Of a stretch of 64,000 nucleotides of DNA, positions 56,511 to 64,000 are shown piece by piece (within the stretch, counting starts at the first letter, position 1; the number at the start of each line of letters is the position of its first letter). The position numbers were made by a program, and so were the translations under genes. The stretch lies in the NCBI RefSeq assembly GCF_013359695.1, contig NZ_JABFMU010000004.1:186001-250000 (forward strand). Reading direction: 5' to 3'. Under the pieces are notes generated by a model. That model was not told where the DNA came from, did not search any database, and saw only the letters and a program-made list of their open reading frames with translations. The DNA comes from Pseudomonas sp. C2B4 (lineage in GTDB: Bacteria; Pseudomonadota; Gammaproteobacteria; Pseudomonadales; Pseudomonadaceae).

Positions 56511-57109
56511 CCCAGCAGCTCCTCGAATTTCTTCACGGCCGACACGGTGATCAACACCTTGTCGTATGCGATCAGACTAACTGGATCGGAACCTTGCACG
56601 TCACGTACATCTACGTGTGGCAGGTTACGAGCAGCCAGGTACAGGTTCTGATCAACAGCGTCCGACACGATCAGAACATCGGTCAGGCTCATGTTGTTCA
56701 GCTTGCCCAGCAGGTCTTTGGTTTTCGGCGTTTCAACGGCGAAATCCTGAACCACAACCAGACGATCAGTACGCACCAGCTCAGCAAGGATGGAACGCAT
56801 TGCTGCGCGATACATCTTCTTGTTCAGCTTCTGGGAGTGATCCTGAGGACGAGCTGCGAAAGTGGTACCGCCGCCACGCCAGATTGGGCTACGGATAGTA
56901 CCGGCACGAGCACGGCCAGTACCTTTCTGACGCCATGGGCGCTTACCGCCACCACGAACGTCGGAACGGGTCTTTTGCTGCTTGGAACCCTGACGACCGC
57001 CAGCCATGTAGGCCACGACTGCTTGGTGAACCAGCGTCTCGTTGAATTCGCCGCCAAATGTCAGTTCGGAAACTTCGATCGCTTGAGCGTCATTTACATT
57101 TAATTGCAT
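56507..57109 (-). CDS. rplD: 50S ribosomal protein L4
   Basis: 200 residues; tunnel loop [20 protein letters not shown] and [20 protein letters not shown], then [20 protein letters not shown]. In E. coli L4 represses the S10 operon through a ~170-nt leader; the leader here is only about 55 nt by my promoter call, so that control is unlikely to be the same. 12 bp after rplC. Confidence 0.98.
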
Positions 57110-57121
57110 GTCAGCTTCCCC

Positions 57122-57757
57122 TTAACCGCGAGCCTTGGCTGCTGGACGTACAACCAAGTTGCCGCCAGTAGCGCCAGGAACAGCGCCCTTGACCAACAAC
57201 AGATTGCGTTCAGCGTCCACGCGCACTACTTCGAGGGACTGCACGGTCACGCGCTCAGCGCCCATATGACCGGACATTTTTTTGCCCTTGAATACACGAC
57301 CAGGAGTCTGGCACTGGCCGATAGAGCCTGGAACGCGGTGGGATACGGAGTTACCGTGGGTGTTATCTTGCCCGCGGAAATTCCAACGCTTGATCGTACC
57401 CTGGAAGCCTTTACCTTTGGACTGACCGGTTACATCAACCAGTTGACCAGCGGCGAAGATTTCAGCGTTGATCAGATCGCCGGCCTGGTACTCGCCTTCT
57501 TCAAGGCGGAATTCCATTACGGTACGACCAGCGGCAACGTTCGCTTTAGCGAAGTGGCCAGCCTGAGCTGCTGTTACACGCGAAGCACGACGCTCGCCGA
57601 CAGTGACTTGCACTGCACGATAGCCATCGGTCTCTTCAGTTTTGAACTGGGTGACGCGATTCGGCTCGATCTCAATGACCGTGACCGGAATGGAGACACC
57701 TTCTTCGGTGAAAATACGGGTCATACCGCATTTACGACCGACTACACCAATAGTCAT
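57122..57757 (-). CDS. rplC: 50S ribosomal protein L3
   Basis: 211 residues from ATG 57755-57757 ([20 protein letters not shown]); conserved [20 protein letters not shown], whose Gln is the PrmB methylation site in E. coli, and [20 protein letters not shown]. An in-frame extension to 57790 was dropped. 80 bp after rpsJ, the widest gap in the S10 operon. Confidence 0.97.
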   Translation of the reverse strand: MTIGVVGRKCGMTRIFTEEGVSIPVTVIEIEPNRVTQFKTEETDGYRAVQVTVGERRASRVTAAQAGHFAKANVAAGRTVMEFRLEEGEYQAGDLINAEIFAAGQLVDVTGQSKGKGFQGTIKRWNFRGQDNTHGNSVSHRVPGSIGQCQTPGRVFKGKKMSGHMGAERVTVQSLEVVRVDAERNLLLVKGAVPGATGGNLVVRPAAKARG

Positions 57758-57837
57758 GTTGTAAACCTCATGAGTGTACGGGGCTTTCACCCGCTATGGC
57801 CGCCCATTTCAGAGCGTTACACGACTAAGACCGAGTC

Positions 57838-58149
57838 TTAGCCGAGGCTGATCTGCACTTCCACACCGGCCGCAAGATCAAGCTTCATAAGAGCATCAAC
57901 GGTTTTATCCGTTGGCTGGACGATGTCCAGAACACGCTTATGAGTACGGATCTCGTACTGGTCACGCGCGTCTTTGTTGACGTGCGGGGAGACCAGAACG
58001 GTGAACCGCTCTTTACGGGTAGGCAGTGGAATTGGACCACGCACTTGAGCACCAGTACGTTTCGCGGTTTCCACGATTTCCTGGGTTGATTGGTCGATCA
58101 GGCGATGGTCGAAAGCCTTCAACCTGATACGGATTTGCTGATTTTGCAT
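57838..58149 (-). CDS. rpsJ: 30S ribosomal protein S10 / NusE
   Basis: 103 residues: [40 protein letters not shown] then [20 protein letters not shown]. Besides its ribosomal role it pairs with NusB (gene at 5380-5880). First gene of the S10 operon, with a TTGACA/TAGAAT promoter 60-90 bp upstream. Confidence 0.98.
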
Positions 58150-58179
58150 TGGATTTCAGACTCCGGCTGCTATTCCCAC

Positions 58180-58196
58180 CGGGCGCAATACGCCCG
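58180..58196 (-). other. Hairpin in the S10 leader
   Basis: CGGGCG-CAATA-CGCCCG, a 6-bp GC stem about 10 nt into the predicted leader; no U-run follows. It may stabilise the 5' end. Confidence 0.55.
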
Positions 58197-58211
58197 TTAA
58201 AAGGAGGCGCA

Positions 58212-58240
58212 ATTCTATAGACGCCCCAGATAGGTGTCAA
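58212..58240 (-). promoter_or_regulatory. Sigma-70 promoter of the S10 operon
   Basis: On the minus strand a consensus TTGACA (58235-58240), 17-bp spacer CCTATCTGGGGCGTCTA and TAGAAT (58212-58217). Start near 58205; leader about 55 nt. It lies directly after the tuf terminator. Confidence 0.88.
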
Positions 58241-58246
58241 CCCAAT

Positions 58247-58276
58247 AAAAAAGCCCCCGCTGAGCGGGGGCTTTTT
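58247..58276. terminator. Bidirectional terminator after tuf
   Basis: A GC-rich stem AAAAAGCCCCCGCT / AGCGGGGGCTTTTT with a very short loop and T6 on the minus strand, 31 bp after the tuf stop. Separates the str and S10 operons. Confidence 0.95.
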
Positions 58277-58307
58277 CAAAGCATCGAAGCTATCTCAAAA
58301 GAGAAGC

Positions 58308-59501
58308 TTACTCGATGATTTTGGCTACGACGCCAGCGCCGACGGTACGACCGCCTTCACGGATAGCGAAACGCAGACCGTCTTCCATCGCGATGGTTTT
58401 GATCAGGGTAACAACCATTTGGATGTTGTCACCTGGCATGACCATTTCAACGCCTTCTGGCAGCTCGCAGTTACCAGTCACGTCAGTAGTACGGAAGTAG
58501 AACTGCGGACGGTAGCCTTTGAAGAACGGAGTGTGACGACCGCCTTCTTCCTTGCTCAGAACGTAAACTTCTGCGGTGAACTTGGTGTGCGGCTTAACCG
58601 AACCTGGCTTAACCAGAACCTGACCACGCTCAACGTCGTCACGCTTGGTGCCACGCAGCAGAACGCCGCAGTTCTCGCCAGCACGACCTTCGTCGAGCAG
58701 CTTGCGGAACATCTCAACACCGGTGCAGGTGGTGGTGGTGGTGTCACGCAGACCAACGATTTCCAGTGCATCTTGAACGCGAACGATACCGCGCTCGATA
58801 CGACCAGTTACAACAGTACCGCGACCGGAGATCGAGAATACGTCTTCGATTGGCATCAGGAACGGCTTGTCGATAGCACGCTCTGGCTCTGGGATATAGG
58901 TGTCCAGAGTTTCTACCAGCTTCTTAACAGCGGTAGTGCCCATTTCGTTGTCGTCTTTGCCTTCCAGCGCCATACGAGCGGAACCGATGATGATTGGAGT
59001 GTCATCACCCGGGAAGTCGTAAGTGCTCAGCAGATCGCGCACTTCCATCTCAACCAGTTCCAGCAGCTCAGCGTCGTCTACCAGGTCAGCCTTGTTCAGG
59101 AAAACCACGATGTACGGAACGCCTACCTGACGGGACAGCAGGATGTGCTCACGGGTTTGTGGCATCGGACCATCAGCGGCCGAGCAAACCAGGATCGCGC
59201 CGTCCATCTGGGCAGCACCGGTGATCATGTTCTTCACGTAGTCAGCGTGACCTGGGCAGTCAACGTGAGCGTAGTGACGGATCTTCGAGTTGTACTCGAC
59301 GTGCGCGGTGTTGATGGTGATACCACGAGCTTTTTCTTCTGGCGCGCTGTCGATCTTGTCGAATTCAACTACGGCCGAACCGAAAACTTCGGAGCAGACG
59401 CGAGTCAGAGCTGCGGTCAGAGTGGTTTTACCGTGGTCAACGTGACCGATGGTGCCAACGTTGACGTGCGGTAGGGAACGATCAAATTTTTCTTTAGCCA
59501 C
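58308..59501 (-). CDS. tuf: Elongation factor Tu
   Basis: 397 residues: [21 protein letters not shown]-loop [10 protein letters not shown], effector [33 protein letters not shown] and domain II/III through [20 protein letters not shown]. Delivers aminoacyl-tRNA. Last gene of the str operon. Pseudomonads usually carry a second copy elsewhere. 30 bp after fusA. Confidence 0.98.
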   Translation of the reverse strand: MAKEKFDRSLPHVNVGTIGHVDHGKTTLTAALTRVCSEVFGSAVVEFDKIDSAPEEKARGITINTAHVEYNSKIRHYAHVDCPGHADYVKNMITGAAQMDGAILVCSAADGPMPQTREHILLSRQVGVPYIVVFLNKADLVDDAELLELVEMEVRDLLSTYDFPGDDTPIIIGSARMALEGKDDNEMGTTAVKKLVETLDTYIPEPERAIDKPFLMPIEDVFSISGRGTVVTGRIERGIVRVQDALEIVGLRDTTTTTCTGVEMFRKLLDEGRAGENCGVLLRGTKRDDVERGQVLVKPGSVKPHTKFTAEVYVLSKEEGGRHTPFFKGYRPQFYFRTTDVTGNCELPEGVEMVMPGDNIQMVVTLIKTIAMEDGLRFAIREGGRTVGAGVVAKIIE

Positions 59502-59531
59502 GACAATTAACTCCTTGCCTAAAGGACTGAA

Positions 59532-61637
59532 TCAGCCTTGTTTTTTGGTAACGGTTTCGACGATGTGCGACGGAGCCGTATTGTATTTTTTGAATTCCAT
59601 AGAGTAGCTTGCGCGACCTTGGGACATGGAACGAACGTCGGTTGCATAACCGAACATCTCGCCCAACGGAACCTCGGCACGAATTACTTTACCGGAAACC
59701 GTATCTTCCATACCCAGGATCATGCCGCGACGACGGTTAAGGTCGCCCATCACGTCACCCATATAGTCTTCAGGCGTAACAACCTCTACCGCCATGATCG
59801 GCTCAAGCAACTCACCACCGCCCTTCTGGGCCAGTTGCTTGGTCGCCATGGAAGCAGCCACCTTAAACGCCATCTCGTTCGAGTCGACGTCGTGGTAAGA
59901 ACCATCAAACACGGTAGCCTTCAGGCCGATCAGCGGATAGCCGGCAACAACGCCGTTCTTCATCTGCTCTTCGATACCCTTCTGGATCGCCGGGATGTAT
60001 TCCTTAGGAACCACACCACCCACTACTTCGTTCAGGAATTGCAGACCTTCCTGACCTTCGTCAGCAGGTGCAAAACGGATCCAGCAATGACCGAACTGGC
60101 CACGACCGCCGGACTGACGAACGAACTTGCCTTCGATTTCGCAGCTCTTCGTGATGCGCTCACGATAGGAAACCTGAGGCTTACCGATGTTGGCTTCGAC
60201 GTTGAACTCACGGCGCATCCGGTCAACCAGGATGTCCAGGTGCAGCTCGCCCATGCCGGAGATGATCGTTTGACCAGTCTCTTCATCAGTCTTGACGCGG
60301 AAAGATGGGTCTTCCTGAGCAAGCTTGCCCAGTGCGATACCCATTTTTTCCTGGTCATCCTTGGTCTTAGGCTCTACGGCAACCGAAATAACCGGCTCCG
60401 GGAAGTCCATGCGAACCAGGATGATTGGCTTGTCAGCGTTGCACAAAGTTTCACCAGTGGTGACGTCCTTCATGCCGATCAAGGCCGCGATGTCGCCAGC
60501 GCGCACTTCCTTGATCTCTTCACGGGCGTTTGCGTGCATTTGCACCATACGACCCACGCGCTCTTTCTTGCCTTTAACCGAGTTGATCACGCCGTCGCCG
60601 GAGGCCAACACGCCCGAGTAAACACGAACGAAGGTCAAGGTACCCACGAATGGGTCGGTAGCGATCTTGAACGCCAGAGCCGAGAACGGCTCGTTGTCGT
60701 CTGCATGACGCTCCATTTGCTTTTCCTCGTCATCCGGGTCAGTACCCTTGATGGCAGGAATGTCGGTAGGAGCAGGCAGGTAGTCGATAACGGCGTCGAG
60801 AACCAGGGGAACACCCTTGTTCTTGAACGAAGAACCGCAAACAGCCAGAACGATCTCACCAGCGATAGTACGCTGACGCAGAGCGCCCTTGATTTCCTCG
60901 ATGGAGAGCTCTTCGCCTTCGAGGTACTTGTTCATCAGCTCTTCGCTGGCTTCAGCCGCAGCCTCAACCATGTTGCTGCGCCACTCTTCAGCCAGTTCCT
61001 GCAGCTCAGCAGGGATCGCTTCGCGACGAGGAGTCATGCCTTTGTCGGCATCGTTCCAGTAAACCGCTTCCATGGTCATCAGATCGATCTGACCCTGGAA
61101 GTTGTCTTCGGAACCGATAGCCAACTGGATCGGCACCGGAGTGTGACCCAGACGCTGCTTGATCTGACCGATCACGCGCAGGAAGTTTGCGCCAGCACGG
61201 TCCATCTTGTTCACGTAAACAATACGTGGAACGCCGTATTTGTTGGCTTGACGCCATACGGTTTCGGACTGCGGCTCAACACCCGAAGTACCACAGAACA
61301 CAACGACCGCGCCGTCGAGTACACGCAGGGAACGCTCAACTTCAATGGTGAAGTCTACGTGACCCGGGGTGTCAATGACGTTGAAGCGGTATTGGTCTTT
61401 GTGCTGCTTCGCAGAACCCTGCCAGAAGGCGGTAATAGCAGCAGAAGTAATGGTAATACCACGCTCCTGCTCCTGCACCATCCAGTCTGTGGTCGCGGCG
61501 CCGTCATGCACCTCGCCCATTTTGTGACTTTTGCCAGTGTAAAAAAGGACGCGCTCGGTGGTGGTGGTTTTACCAGCATCCACATGAGCAACGATACCAA
61601 TGTTACGGTAGCGATTAATCGGTGTAGTACGAGCCAT
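59532..61637 (-). CDS. fusA: Elongation factor G
   Basis: 701 residues, five domains. GTPase motifs [41 protein letters not shown] and [10 protein letters not shown]; domain IV near [16 protein letters not shown] and domain V ending [17 protein letters not shown]. Catalyses translocation; target of fusidic acid. 30 bp after rpsG. Confidence 0.98.
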   Translation of the reverse strand: MARTTPINRYRNIGIVAHVDAGKTTTTERVLFYTGKSHKMGEVHDGAATTDWMVQEQERGITITSAAITAFWQGSAKQHKDQYRFNVIDTPGHVDFTIEVERSLRVLDGAVVVFCGTSGVEPQSETVWRQANKYGVPRIVYVNKMDRAGANFLRVIGQIKQRLGHTPVPIQLAIGSEDNFQGQIDLMTMEAVYWNDADKGMTPRREAIPAELQELAEEWRSNMVEAAAEASEELMNKYLEGEELSIEEIKGALRQRTIAGEIVLAVCGSSFKNKGVPLVLDAVIDYLPAPTDIPAIKGTDPDDEEKQMERHADDNEPFSALAFKIATDPFVGTLTFVRVYSGVLASGDGVINSVKGKKERVGRMVQMHANAREEIKEVRAGDIAALIGMKDVTTGETLCNADKPIILVRMDFPEPVISVAVEPKTKDDQEKMGIALGKLAQEDPSFRVKTDEETGQTIISGMGELHLDILVDRMRREFNVEANIGKPQVSYRERITKSCEIEGKFVRQSGGRGQFGHCWIRFAPADEGQEGLQFLNEVVGGVVPKEYIPAIQKGIEEQMKNGVVAGYPLIGLKATVFDGSYHDVDSNEMAFKVAASMATKQLAQKGGGELLEPIMAVEVVTPEDYMGDVMGDLNRRRGMILGMEDTVSGKVIRAEVPLGEMFGYATDVRSMSQGRASYSMEFKKYNTAPSHIVETVTKKQG

Positions 61638-61667
61638 AAAGCCCTCGCAAAATTAGTGACGCTAAAA

Positions 61668-62159
<492 letters not shown>

Positions 62160-62257
62160 TCAGGTTCGCTCGGAATGGGTACCCGTTACGGGACGGCTCC
62201 GACCTTACTCTTATCGACTCAGAAAAATAGAAATCAGTTTTTTGCAGCAAGCGGCCA

Positions 62258-62629
62258 TTACTTCGGACGCTTGGTACCGTACTTCGAACGACCCTGGTTA
62301 CGACCTTTAACGCCGGAAGTATCCAAAGAACCGCGAACGGTGTGATAACGAACACCTGGCAAGTCTTTTACACGACCGCCGCGGATCAGTACCACGCTGT
62401 GCTCTTGCAGGTTGTGGCCTTCACCGCCGATGTACGAGGAAACCTCGAAACCGTTGGTCAGACGCACACGGCATACTTTACGCAGTGCCGAGTTAGGTTT
62501 TTTCGGCGTGGTGGTGTACACACGGGTGCACACGCCACGGCGTTGCGGGCAGTTCTGCAGCGCAGGCACGTCGGATTTCTCGACGATACGCTTACGCGGC
62601 TGACGTACCAGCTGGTTGATAGTTGCCAT
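62258..62629 (-). CDS. rpsL: 30S ribosomal protein S12
   Basis: 123 residues: [40 protein letters not shown] and [20 protein letters not shown]. The PKKPNS and VKDLPGV regions, where streptomycin-resistance changes arise, have the ordinary sensitive sequence. First gene of the str operon; leader about 85 nt from the predicted start point. Confidence 0.98.
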
Positions 62630-62682
62630 CTACTAGCTCCACTGTTGTCTTGCGACGCTATTGTCTTGCAAGAAAAGCAAAA

Positions 62683-62703
62683 TGGCAGGAACGAATCCCG
62701 CCA
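62683..62703 (-). terminator. Hairpin in the rpsL leader, attenuator-like
   Basis: On the minus strand an 8-bp stem TGGCGGGA / TCCTGCCA (one G-U) with a 5-base loop, followed by TTTTGCTTTTCTTG. It lies about 10 nt into the predicted str transcript and also follows rpoC read-through RNA. Confidence 0.6.
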
Positions 62704-62719
62704 AATTTAGGGGTACAAG

Positions 62720-62748
62720 AGTCTAAAGAGGATCTTGCCCCCAGTCAA
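62720..62748 (-). promoter_or_regulatory. Sigma-70 promoter of the str operon
   Basis: On the minus strand TTGACT (62743-62748), 17-bp spacer, TAGACT (62720-62725). Start near 62713. It lies between the rpoC stop (62845) and rpsL (62629). Confidence 0.82.
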
Positions 62749-62844
62749 GGCAAGGCCCCGCCCTCCCCGCTCATCCAACCTCGACAAACTGTCTCGATTC
62801 GATGAACGGAGCGACCAGGGCCTTACGCTCATTTACCGCAGAAC

Positions 62845-64000
62845 TCAGTTACCGCTCGAGTTCAGCGCTTCGGTCAGTGCAGCTTCCACTTCACTGGCGC
62901 TCACGCGCAACGGTTTGTCTGCATCACGGCGACGCTTACGCTCGCTGTGATAAGCCAGACCGGTACCAGCCGGGATCAGACGACCCACGACTACGTTTTC
63001 TTTCAGGCCGCGCAGGTAGTCACGCTTGCCGGTTACCGCCGCTTCGGTCAGTACGCGGGTGGTTTCCTGGAAGGAAGCCGCCGAGATGAACGATTCGGTG
63101 GACAACGACGCCTTGGTGATACCCAGCAGAACGCGAGTGAACTTGGAGACAAATTTGTCTTCGTTGCTCAAGCGCTCGTTCTCTACCAGAACGTGAGTCA
63201 ATTCCATCTGGTCGCCCTTGATGAAACTGGAATCGCCGGATTCAGCGATTTCAACCTTACGCAGCATCTGACGCAGGATGGTCTCGATGTGCTTGTCGTT
63301 GATCTTCACGCCTTGCAGACGGTAAACGTCCTGGATCTCGTTAACGATGTACTTGGCCAGCGCACTCACACCCAGCAGACGCAGGATGTCGTGTGGATCG
63401 CTCGGACCGTCAGAGATAACTTCGCCGCGGTTCACTTGTTCGCCTTCGAAGACGTTCAGGTGACGCCACTTCGGAATCAGCTCTTCGTACGGATCGCTAC
63501 CGTCGTTCGGGGTGATAACCAGGCGGCGCTTGCCCTTGGTCTCTTTACCGAACGCGATGGTCCCGCTGACTTCAGCCAGGATCGACGCTTCTTTCGGACG
63601 ACGAGCTTCGAACAAGTCGGCAACACGCGGCAAACCACCGGTGATGTCACGGGTCTTCGAAGTCTCTTGCGGAATACGAGCGATAACATCACCGATCGCG
63701 ATTTTCGCACCATCCGCCACACCGACCAGGGCGTTGGCTGGCAGGAAGTACTGAGCGATAACGTCAGTACCTGGCAGCAACAGATCCTTGCCGTTGTCGT
63801 CGACCATCTTCACAGCAGGACGAATGTCCTTACCGGCAGCTGGACGATCTTTGGCGTCGAGTACTTCAATGTTGGTCATACCGGTCAATTCGTCAGTCTG
63901 ACGCTTGATCGTGATGCCTTCTTCCATGCCCACGTAGGTCACGGTACCTTTCATTTCGGTAACGATCGGGTGAGTGTGCGGATCCCACTTGGCCACGATT
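62845..64000 (-). CDS. rpoC: RNA polymerase beta-prime subunit, C-terminal part
   Basis: About 384 residues up to the right edge; the gene continues beyond the window. Contains [20 protein letters not shown] (bridge to the C-terminal clamp), [40 protein letters not shown] and [20 protein letters not shown], then [13 protein letters not shown] and an alanine/serine-rich tail ending ALNSSGN. All are standard beta-prime sequences of domains 5-8. Same strand as, and directly upstream of, the str operon. Confidence 0.98.
   Translation of the reverse strand, partial: IVAKWDPHTHPIVTEMKGTVTYVGMEEGITIKRQTDELTGMTNIEVLDAKDRPAAGKDIRPAVKMVDDNGKDLLLPGTDVIAQYFLPANALVGVADGAKIAIGDVIARIPQETSKTRDITGGLPRVADLFEARRPKEASILAEVSGTIAFGKETKGKRRLVITPNDGSDPYEELIPKWRHLNVFEGEQVNRGEVISDGPSDPHDILRLLGVSALAKYIVNEIQDVYRLQGVKINDKHIETILRQMLRKVEIAESGDSSFIKGDQMELTHVLVENERLSNEDKFVSKFTRVLLGITKASLSTESFISAASFQETTRVLTEAAVTGKRDYLRGLKENVVVGRLIPAGTGLAYHSERKRRRDADKPLRVSASEVEAALTEALNSSGN

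Overview
The window is chromosomal DNA of a fluorescent Pseudomonas, most likely the P. fluorescens group. Three things support this: gene order matches two well-known P. aeruginosa PAO1 blocks, codon use is strongly Pseudomonas-like, and the first half carries many copies of the GTGGGAGCG(A/G)GC(C/T)TGCTCGCGA repeat typical of that group. I see no prophage, transposase, CRISPR array, tRNA or rRNA. Most of the window is core genome, and I found no obvious new defence or mobile system.

Layout. (1) 1-9.9 kb: the 3' end of a TonB-dependent B12 receptor (btuB-like), then a minus-strand flavin/thiamine cluster read nrdR-ribD-ribE-ribB(X)-ribH-nusB-thiL-pgpA-SBP-ribA-membrane protein-btuF. Many genes overlap by 4 bp or 1 bp. 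Together they supply riboflavin, TPP and phosphatidylglycerol, with B12 uptake at the end. (2) 10-18.8 kb: a lipoprotein, a methyltransferase, the chaperedoxin CnoX/YbbN, a His-rich DUF2796 protein with an ABC export-type system and a DUF3299 protein (probable zinc-starvation locus), OprG/OmpW with an Anr-type promoter, and two sugar-nucleotide epimerase/reductase genes. (3) 18.9-37 kb: a more variable stretch with Lhr helicase, an MscS channel, an MFS exporter, a DUF72-YbhP-ClsB-YbhN operon, a hydrolase/DUF3182 pair, a GlxA-type regulator divergent from an isochorismatase-like hydrolase, and a DUF417 membrane protein convergent with a RclR-like regulator. (4) 37-44 kb: ssb, an MFS transporter, uvrA, a haem-less bacterial ferritin and katA. 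(5) 44-64 kb: the str-S10-spc-alpha ribosomal supercluster, read on the minus strand from rpoC (partial, right edge) through rpsL-rpsG-fusA-tuf, rpsJ to rpmJ, and rpsM-rpsK-rpsD-rpoA-rplQ. rpmJ and rpmD are annotated directly from the bases.

The most interesting structure is non-coding. Eleven REP doublets (REPINs) occur between 0.9 and 33.7 kb and none occur after that. Two are 88/89 identical in inverted orientation 6.3 kb apart, and two are 92/100 identical in direct orientation flanking the DUF2796 gene. A 166-bp nested palindrome of another repeat class lies at 25.8 kb. In the ribosomal cluster I could read consensus-like sigma-70 promoters, all with 17-bp spacers, for str, S10 and alpha, plus one inside spc between rpsN and rpsH. 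The internal spc promoter is interleaved with two hairpins so that read-through RNA, but not locally initiated RNA, should form the terminator.
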